Assembly (NCBI GenBank): GCA_903890265.1 | Contig: CAITAM010000171.1 | Coordinates: 1-6,540 of the forward strand | Direction of reading: 5' to 3' | DNA length: 6,540 nucleotides | DNA from: an uncultured Pseudomonadota bacterium | Lineage (GTDB): Bacteria > Pseudomonadota > Gammaproteobacteria > Steroidobacterales > Steroidobacteraceae | Shown here: positions 1-4,135 of the stretch, piece after piece | How the letters are laid out: each line of letters opens with the position of its first letter | Numbering within the stretch: the stretch's first letter is position 1 | Program-made: the position numbers and the translations under genes | Notes under the pieces: generated by a model | Told to the model about the DNA's origin: nothing | Database searches by the model: none | What the model saw: only the letters and a program-made list of their open reading frames with translations

Positions 1-32
1 CGTACCAGCAGTCGCTCCGCATCCGTGGCCAT
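1..32 (-). CDS. N-terminal fragment of an unidentified leftward gene
   Basis: Only the first ten codons lie in the window (MATDAERLLV), and the gene continues past the left edge. The start is supported by a GAGAGG Shine-Dalgarno at 40-45 on the minus strand, seven bases from the ATG, and by an AT-rich upstream region holding a palindrome typical of an operator or promoter. Ten residues are too few to name a family. An autoregulated transcription factor would fit the operator-like palindrome, but that is a guess from context. The gene points the same way as the flavinylation operon but is 412 bases beyond it, with its own likely promoter. Confidence 0.55.
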   Translation of the reverse strand, partial: MATDAERLLV

Positions 33-39
33 GCTAAAA

Positions 40-45
40 CCTCTC
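40..45 (-). promoter_or_regulatory. Ribosome binding site of the left-edge gene
   Basis: GAGAGG on the minus strand, seven bases before the ATG at 32. It is the main reason for calling a gene start there. Confidence 0.6.
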
Positions 46-50
46 GTAAA

Positions 51-67
51 TATATCTAAAAGATATA
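51..67. promoter_or_regulatory. AT-rich 7-3-7 palindrome, probable operator upstream of the left-edge gene
   Basis: TATATCT-AAA-AGATATA is a perfect inverted repeat with 7-base arms and a 3-base spacer. It ends 19 bases before the ATG of the left-edge gene and overlaps a possible -10 hexamer (TATATT, minus strand, 49-54). A repressor bound here would block the promoter. No good -35 is visible. The bound regulator is unknown. Palindromes of this size and AT content are common for ArsR, MarR and similar winged-helix dimers, but the sequence does not choose between them. Confidence 0.5.
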
Positions 68-303
68 CGTTTTTAGTCCCTCGGTCTACCGCTGTCGCGT
101 CGCGCCACGCCCTGAATCCGGCATCACGCGACATGGAAAAAGACCCATCCAAGTGCCGGGTCACGCTCGCTGGCGTCGGCGGGCCGATCGCTTTAACGGT
201 TCCAACGGACAACCGCCCCACCACTTCTCAACTCAGCGCTCGTCCGAGAAGCGGCACTGTGGTCACCCAGCGACTTCTTGAGGCCCGACCACGCGTTTTG
301 CGT

Positions 304-330
304 AGTGCGGTTCGCACTGTTCAAGAACAG
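304..330. repeat. Two overlapping short inverted repeats
   Basis: AGTGCG-GTT-CGCACT (304-318) is a 6-bp stem with a 3-base loop. It overlaps by two bases CTGTTC-AA-GAACAG (317-330), a second 6-bp inverted repeat with a 2-base spacer. They lie about 115 bases past the operon stop codon. The second could be a protein-binding palindrome. Neither is followed by a T-run in either direction, so an intrinsic terminator is not supported. Confidence 0.4.
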
Positions 331-367
331 CTTGTGGGGGATTTCCTTACCGCCAACGGACTGGGGA

Positions 368-420
368 TGTCACTTACTGAATTACCTGAGAAACGGCGCA
401 TTGCCAGCCGGGAAGTGACA
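368..420. repeat. 8-bp inverted repeat downstream of the operon
   Basis: TGTCACTT at 368-375 is matched exactly by AAGTGACA at 413-420, with 37 bases between them. It sits 25 bases past the stop codon of the last operon gene. In RNA it could form a long-looped hairpin that protects the 3' end of the operon message. As DNA it could be a pair of half-sites. No known element matches it by eye. Confidence 0.35.
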
Positions 421-444
421 GGAACGCTACCTATCGCTTTGCAC

Positions 445-1014
445 TCAGGACGGTCGCGCTGCCGGATCATCGGACACAGGCACCGTGTCGGTCGGCAACG
501 CCGGCCGATGATGCCCGGCACGTCGCAAACCGTCCCGGCGTGCCCGGTGACGGCGCCCTGCCCTGCGGTGCACGACGAAGGCCGGCAGGGCGGCGATGCC
601 GATGACCCAGTGCGACACACTGATCCACGGCCTCAGCACCTCGCTCCCCACGTAGTAGAGCGCGTAGCCCGTCGGGACCAGCAGCGCGCAGCCCGCGATC
701 AGCACGCCGCCCGACCAACGGTGCCGGTGCCGGCGCCACGCGGCCAGCGCGTGATCACGGGCAAGTGATCCGAACACGAACAGCGCCGCCATCGATGCGG
801 CGCCGTGTAGACGCAGCAACCAGGGCTCCAGTGGGTGGTGCACCACGCCGAATTCGTCCGGTTGCGCCAGCAGCTCGTGCACGACGAGCCAGCCGAGACC
901 GGAGACCGACACCAGTATCGCGACGGCCATCACCAGCCGCTCGTGTCGGCCTGACAATCGAATGGCAGGCCGTCTGCGCACGGACCGAAACTCAAGGGCG
1001 GTGCGGCGGGTCAT
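445..1014 (-). CDS. Four-helix, histidine-rich inner-membrane protein (probable haem-b/DUF4405-like electron carrier)
   Basis: This 189-residue membrane protein is the last gene of the operon. Four hydrophobic segments are visible at about 27-46, 66-86, 101-122 and 131-149. A basic N-terminus precedes them and a basic, disordered-looking C-terminal tail follows. Histidines sit within or at the ends of the helices: H46, H59/H60, H70, H88, H97/H99, H135 and H149. That is the arrangement expected of a small cytochrome b561/DUF4405-like protein binding haem b and passing quinol electrons to the periplasm. The ATG overlaps the ApbE stop as ATGA, which fixes the start and implies coupled translation. 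Small membrane proteins of this kind are known neighbours of flavinylated extracytosolic proteins and ApbE. Haem binding and the electron-transfer role are inferred from topology, histidines and context. The exact family is uncertain. Confidence 0.8.
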   Translation of the reverse strand: MTRRTALEFRSVRRRPAIRLSGRHERLVMAVAILVSVSGLGWLVVHELLAQPDEFGVVHHPLEPWLLRLHGAASMAALFVFGSLARDHALAAWRRHRHRWSGGVLIAGCALLVPTGYALYYVGSEVLRPWISVSHWVIGIAALPAFVVHRRAGRRHRARRDGLRRAGHHRPALPTDTVPVSDDPAARPS

Positions 1015-1943
1015 GCGTGGTCTGCCCGCCCAAAGGCCGTCGACCACCCTGTGGGCACATCGGCCGGGCACGGTGGATACACGGCCGGGGCTTCCCCGGG
1101 AAGACGAAGGTGCCTTGCGCCGAACGCGCGGACGACGCTGTCGGATGCGTCGCCCGCGACGGCAACGACCTTGGTCAGCGCATCGGCCGTGGTCGCGTCG
1201 GGACCGATCACCGTGACGCTGCCAAGATTTTGCACGGGCCCTGAGTCGGCCGGGTCGACGATCGGATGCCGCCCCGTTGCCTCGGCCGCGCGCGCCGCGA
1301 AGTACGCGCCGGAGGTGGCGACCGCGACGTTCGCGAGGGTACCGATAGGCAGCGAGGCTTGCGGATGGCGGGGATCGCGAACGTGCACCGGCGCGGGGCA
1401 CGCGCCAACGGCGAGGTCACCGCCGGCGTTCACGACGTAATCCGTGATTCCCTGATGACGAAGCGCCGCGCAGGCTGCGTCGATCGCGTAGCCCTTGGCA
1501 ATACCGCCGAGGTCGATCCAGACCGGGACGCGAAACCGAACGCGATGCCCATCAAGCAGCTCGATGGCCTCAAAAGAGCCCTTCGGGTCGGCGAGCGGGA
1601 CGTTCGCAGGCGATGGCAGGAACCCCCATGCCACGAGGTGAGGAGCGACGGTCACGTCAAACGCACCCCCGCTCGCCCGGGAAATTCGCTCGGCACGCTC
1701 AAGGACCGCAAAGGTGCGCGCGTCGACGGTCACCGGCCCGGCATGGGCCTCGCGATTCAGTCGGGACACGTCGCTGTCCGGCTCGTGGAAGCTCATGAGT
1801 GCGTGGATATCCCGGACGGCGTCGTAGGCCGCCTCCGTCGCGCGCAGGAGCGCCTCGGAAGGCACAGCGGCCGACGCCGCGATGTCGACAAACGTACCGA
1901 GCAGGGGCTTCGAGCGTCGCAGGCTAGCGTGGCAGGGTCGCAT
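1011..1943 (-). CDS. apbE: FAD:protein FMN transferase (ApbE family)
   Basis: This enzyme transfers FMN from FAD to a threonine of a target protein, forming a phosphoester bond, with Mg2+. The 310 residues cover the full ApbE fold: PLLGTFVDI (13-21), the MSFHEPDSDVSRLN segment (50-63), DLGGIAKGYAID (144-155), NAGGD (172-176), ATSGAY (209-214), HPIVDP (226-231) and the metal-site segment DATTADALTK (249-258). The obvious partner is the FMN-binding protein encoded just upstream. The ATG at 1943 lies inside that gene, giving a 20-nt overlap. There is no other Met before residue 50, and the PLLGTFV motif near residue 13 agrees with this start. No clear Shine-Dalgarno is seen, so reinitiation after the upstream stop is plausible. 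Unlike many ApbE proteins, it has no visible signal peptide or lipobox, so it may act in the cytoplasm or be exported from a start I cannot see. Confidence 0.95.
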   Translation of the reverse strand: MRPCHASLRRSKPLLGTFVDIAASAAVPSEALLRATEAAYDAVRDIHALMSFHEPDSDVSRLNREAHAGPVTVDARTFAVLERAERISRASGGAFDVTVAPHLVAWGFLPSPANVPLADPKGSFEAIELLDGHRVRFRVPVWIDLGGIAKGYAIDAACAALRHQGITDYVVNAGGDLAVGACPAPVHVRDPRHPQASLPIGTLANVAVATSGAYFAARAAEATGRHPIVDPADSGPVQNLGSVTVIGPDATTADALTKVVAVAGDASDSVVRAFGARHLRLPGEAPAVYPPCPADVPTGWSTAFGRADHA

Positions 1944-2442
1944 GGATCGCCATCAGGCGGCGCACGCCCTCGGTAACGTGACGGGACGAGAGCGTCGCAC
2001 CACTGATATTGCGGATGTCCTGATCGAGCTTCAGCGGGTCGGCCACGGACTTGTGCACGAACTGCTGGCGCCAGCTGGCGTTGCGGATCTCCCCGCCGTA
2101 GCTCTCGCGGTAATCCAGGATCTCGACGTCCTTGATGGTCCCGTCGGGGTTGACGCCGAGCGCGTAGGTGATGAGTTCGTGCTTGCCAAGCACGGCGTCA
2201 ACGAAGAAATACCCACCGGAGCCGACGCGCCACAGCGCGAAGTCGAGGTGCGGCACCGCGAGGCCGCTGGTCCGCTCGACCGTCAGGCGTTGCGCGTCGT
2301 CGAGCCTGAGTGGCATGGCCGTCAGCGCCTGCCCGGGGAACATCAGTTGCTGGGCTTGTTCAACCGTCAGGTAGGTCGTCGCATAGGCCGGGGCCGTGAA
2401 CGCCGCGACGGGAAGCCAGAGCCAGGCGTAAGGGGTATTCAT
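1924..2442 (-). CDS. Exported FMN-binding-domain protein, flavinylated at Thr150
   Basis: This is a 172-residue periplasmic flavoprotein. Residues 1-21 form a Sec signal peptide, with predicted cleavage AYA|TT after A21. The FMN-binding domain (the type found in NqrC and RnfG) fills roughly 75-168 and contains SGATLSS (147-153), in which Thr150 is the expected covalent FMN site. The residue six before this Thr, often Asp in the family, is Arg144; the nearest acidic residue is Asp142. It starts six bases after the barrel-protein stop. Its GAGG ribosome site overlaps that TGA with four bases to the ATG, so translation is probably coupled. The next gene is its ApbE modifier. It is the likely soluble single-flavin carrier between the four-helix membrane protein and an acceptor in the periplasm. 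There are no CxxCH haem motifs and no added domains. The family call is firm; the acceptor is unknown. Confidence 0.95.
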   Translation of the reverse strand: MNTPYAWLWLPVAAFTAPAYATTYLTVEQAQQLMFPGQALTAMPLRLDDAQRLTVERTSGLAVPHLDFALWRVGSGGYFFVDAVLGKHELITYALGVNPDGTIKDVEILDYRESYGGEIRNASWRQQFVHKSVADPLKLDQDIRNISGATLSSRHVTEGVRRLMAIHATLPR

Positions 2443-2448
2443 GTGGCC

Positions 2449-3816
2449 TCAGAAGCTGTAACCGACGCCCAGGTTGAGGGAATCGCCCTTGGTATAGCCG
2501 AGAGGCACCGCAGACGGGTAGCGGTCGTTACGATAACCGCGATAGTCCGCCTTGAACACGACGCCGTCACCGACGTACAGGCTGGTCCCCAGCGTCCAGA
2601 TGTGCTCGTCCCCGGTGCGGGCGGGTGCGCCGGCCAGGGACCCGTAGCCTGCGGCGGCGTTCAGGATCTCGTAACGCGCGAAGGGCGTGATCTTGAAATA
2701 ATCATTGGACCAGACACGGTAGGCCGCCTGGGCGTAGCCGCCGTAGAACAGGGCGGGCACCAACGTCGGGTTGGGTGTCGTTCCGTGCAAGTAGAATTCG
2801 TTCAGCGCCTCGGTATCGCTCAGGGTGCCGCGGGCGTATTCCGCGGCGAGGTCCCAGCGCCCGGGCTGGTAGCGCCCGTGCACTTCCCACAGCAGCAGGC
2901 GTGAATCATTGCCAAGGAAACCGGGCTGGTCCTGGCCGACCTTGCTCGCGAACACGGAGGCGCCCACCAGTGCGCCGGGTACGCGCCAGTTGACGGACAG
3001 GTGACCCGCGAGATCGTGCGCCGCGGCGAACTGTCCCTCGCCGTGGATCGCGGCCAGCGGTCCGCGTAGCCTGCCCTCGTCCGTGGTCGGATCCCATTGA
3101 CTCAGGTTGGGCGCCGTGGTGAGGCCACCTTCGAACGTCAGGCCGCTGTCCGTCGTCCGGGAGATTCCGAGCCCGACTTCACGCCAGGTGCTCGGAATGA
3201 TCTTCGTGTCGACGTCCGGGCGGTACACGCCGTAGTAGGCGGTCGGCTCATGATGCTGGTTGATGAGACCCGCCGGCAGGAGATAGAGACCGGCATCCGC
3301 CGTCCAACCGCCGCGGAAGCTGTGCTCCACGTAGAGTTGCTCGACCTCCGACTCGCCCGTGTCGGTCGACGAGGTCACGGCGTGCTCCCACTCCCACTCC
3401 CCCACCATCTTGGTGTTCTCATCGAAGCGGTGCGTGAGGCCGATCACGGCTCGCTGCACATCGACGTTGCTGACCGAGGGTCGCTTGGACGGCCGTGTGT
3501 AGCCGATCTCGCCGTAACTCGAAACGTACGTTGACGCCTCACCGCCGCCGGCGGTCGCCGCCGGAGACGACGCCGGAGACGACGCCGTAGACAAAACCGG
3601 CGCGGCCGCGACAGCGGTCACCGGTTCCGCCGGCGCCACATGGGGCCCTGACTCCAGGCGCGCGACCTTTTGCCGAAGGACGGCGTTTTCTGCCTCGAGG
3701 GCATCCAGTCGCTGGGCCAGTTCCTCGAGCGTTACCGCCTGCGAGAGGGACGATTGCAAGAACAAACCCAGAGCGATCAACAGACTAGGGACTATTACGC
3801 GACGGTTGCGGGTCAT
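2449..3816 (-). CDS. Fur-regulated outer-membrane beta-barrel (porin-like) protein
   Basis: This 455-residue protein is the first gene of the operon. Residues 1-27 are a signal peptide (cleavage SQA|VT). Residues 28-55 form a heptad-like coiled coil (LEELAQRLDALEAENAVLRQ), followed by an Ala/Pro/Ser linker (58-95) with ASSP repeats. The rest, about 97-455, is alternating aromatic and polar strands with Gly/Asp turns, ending in GVGYSF. The terminal Phe is the usual outer-membrane barrel assembly signal. The architecture of N-terminal coiled coil plus barrel is like trimeric OprP/OprO-type porins, though I cannot assign a family firmly. There is no TonB box or plug domain, so diffusion rather than TonB-driven uptake is suggested. 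The start at 3816 has GAGG (3822-3825) at five bases and puts the signal peptide at the N-terminus; an upstream in-frame extension would run through the promoter and is rejected. Fur control suggests a role in iron supply. Confidence 0.88.
   Translation of the reverse strand: MTRNRRVIVPSLLIALGLFLQSSLSQAVTLEELAQRLDALEAENAVLRQKVARLESGPHVAPAEPVTAVAAAPVLSTASSPASSPAATAGGGEASTYVSSYGEIGYTRPSKRPSVSNVDVQRAVIGLTHRFDENTKMVGEWEWEHAVTSSTDTGESEVEQLYVEHSFRGGWTADAGLYLLPAGLINQHHEPTAYYGVYRPDVDTKIIPSTWREVGLGISRTTDSGLTFEGGLTTAPNLSQWDPTTDEGRLRGPLAAIHGEGQFAAAHDLAGHLSVNWRVPGALVGASVFASKVGQDQPGFLGNDSRLLLWEVHGRYQPGRWDLAAEYARGTLSDTEALNEFYLHGTTPNPTLVPALFYGGYAQAAYRVWSNDYFKITPFARYEILNAAAGYGSLAGAPARTGDEHIWTLGTSLYVGDGVVFKADYRGYRNDRYPSAVPLGYTKGDSLNLGVGYSF
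3560..3595. repeat. 12-bp tandem repeat encoding ASSP in the barrel-protein linker
   Basis: GCCGGAGACGAC occurs twice head to tail (3560-3571, 3572-3583), with a third, degenerate copy after it (3584-3595). On the coding (minus) strand it gives the repeated ASSP in the linker between coiled coil and barrel. Because it is in frame, gain or loss of a unit changes linker length by four residues without breaking the gene. Confidence 0.75.
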
Positions 3817-3821
3817 CGGGT

Positions 3822-3825
3822 CCTC
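3822..3825 (-). promoter_or_regulatory. Ribosome binding site that sets the barrel-protein start
   Basis: GAGG on the minus strand, five bases from the ATG at 3816. It sits in the short leader predicted from the -10 at 3850-3855 and supports 3816 over any start further upstream. Confidence 0.7.
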
Positions 3826-3849
3826 GTGCGGGCAGCAGCATTGTCGGGG

Positions 3850-3878
3850 ATTATAAACGCGAATGATTCTCATTACTA
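3850..3878 (-). promoter_or_regulatory. Promoter of the flavinylation operon
   Basis: A perfect TATAAT -10 lies on the minus strand at 3850-3855, about 34 bases before the ATG. The leader RNA would be roughly 27 bases. With a 17-base spacer the -35 position (3873-3878) reads TAGTAA, a poor match to TTGACA. The Fur box fills most of the spacer and the -35, so repression by iron-loaded Fur would be direct. Confidence 0.75.
3859..3877. promoter_or_regulatory. Fur box
   Basis: GCGAATGATTCTCATTACT aligned to the 19-base consensus GATAATGATAATCATTATC matches at 13 positions, including 11 of the central 13. The core AATGA-TTC-TCATT is a perfect palindrome. It lies between and over the -35 and -10 of the operon promoter, the standard position for repression when iron is plentiful. 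It is about 260 bases from the divergent peptidase gene, so effect on that gene is doubtful. Confidence 0.85.
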
Positions 3879-3919
3879 CTCGGACGGCTGGGGCGCGTGG
3901 CCCCGGGGTAGCGCCCCGC

Positions 3920-3945
3920 GCCGGACAACGCGTCAACTGTCCGGC
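3920..3945. repeat. 8-bp perfect hairpin in the divergent region
   Basis: GCCGGACA (3920-3927) and TGTCCGGC (3938-3945) pair perfectly around a 10-base loop. There is no T-run on either side, so it is not an intrinsic terminator. It could be an operator for the rightward gene or a structure in its leader RNA. Confidence 0.55.
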
Positions 3946-3986
3946 CGCCCCGCCGGGCGCTTCCGCTCATTACGCGGCCGCCGGGC

Positions 3987-4020
3987 TTACCGCGTGGCAG
4001 GCACGCTTCGCTGCCGGTAA
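3987..4020. repeat. Bulged 10-bp hairpin in the divergent region
   Basis: TTACC (3987-3991) pairs with GGTAA (4016-4020), and GGCAG (3996-4000) pairs with CTGCC (4011-4015). Together they form a 10-bp stem with a 4-base bulge on one side (3992-3995) and a 10-base loop. If it is inside the peptidase transcript it would be a stable leader structure about 115 bases before the start codon. Confidence 0.5.
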
Positions 4021-4119
4021 CATTTGCGTCATCGGGATGGCACGCGCGCGTCGGGTGCCCGCCAAGCCGACGGGTCAGCGACCTGTGGTGCTCGCGCTCC
4101 CGCAGTGGCATCGGCACCC

Positions 4120-4123
4120 GGAG
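4120..4123 (+). promoter_or_regulatory. Weakly spaced ribosome binding site of the peptidase gene
   Basis: GGAG ends 12 bases before the ATG at 4136, longer than the usual 5-9. It is the only purine-rich motif close upstream, and a signal peptide begins exactly at this ATG. Confidence 0.45.
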
Positions 4124-4135
4124 CAGTCGTCCCCC

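Larger units (their letters stand above)
33..444. other. 412-base stretch without a recognisable gene
   Basis: This lies between the end of the operon and the start of the left-edge gene. It looks less GC-rich than the flanking genes, and none of its reading frames gives a protein I recognise. An open frame crosses it rightward from 25, but it has no ribosome binding site and runs antisense into the membrane-protein gene. It holds several short inverted repeats: 51-67, 304-318, 317-330, and 368-375 with 413-420. I see no hairpin followed by a T-run that would serve as a Rho-independent terminator for the operon. It may be plain regulatory DNA or a decayed gene. Confidence 0.5.
3881..4135. other. 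Divergent intergenic region, leader of the peptidase gene
   Basis: These 255 GC-rich bases separate the Fur-controlled promoter from the peptidase start. No open frame here looks coding. It contains at least two strong inverted repeats (3920-3945 and 3987-4020) and a weaker one (CGTCGG 4049-4054 with CCGACG 4067-4072). I could not find a convincing sigma-70 promoter for the rightward gene. TAACAT at 4018-4023 is the best -10 candidate but lacks a -35. Confidence 0.5.

Noticed and set aside
317..330. LexA/SOS box reading of CTGTTC-AA-GAACAG
   Set aside because: The spacing is CTG-N8-CAG, two bases shorter than the enterobacterial SOS box, the core is not AT-rich, and no gene starts nearby.
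25..768. Rightward 247-residue open frame at the left end
   Set aside because: It has no ribosome site, overlaps the left-edge start, and runs antisense through more than half of the membrane-protein gene. Its sequence resembles no family I know.
1882..2904. 340-residue rightward open frame across the FMN-protein and barrel genes
   Set aside because: It is antisense to two well-supported genes and has no ribosome site or recognisable domain.
3817..3936. 40-residue N-terminal extension of the barrel protein
   Set aside because: It would cross the -10, Fur box and ribosome site and push the signal peptide inside the protein.
3863..4135. 91-residue N-terminal extension of the M13 peptidase
   Set aside because: The signal peptide starts at the Met encoded at 4136. 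The upstream part is hairpin-rich, low-complexity sequence without a ribosome site.
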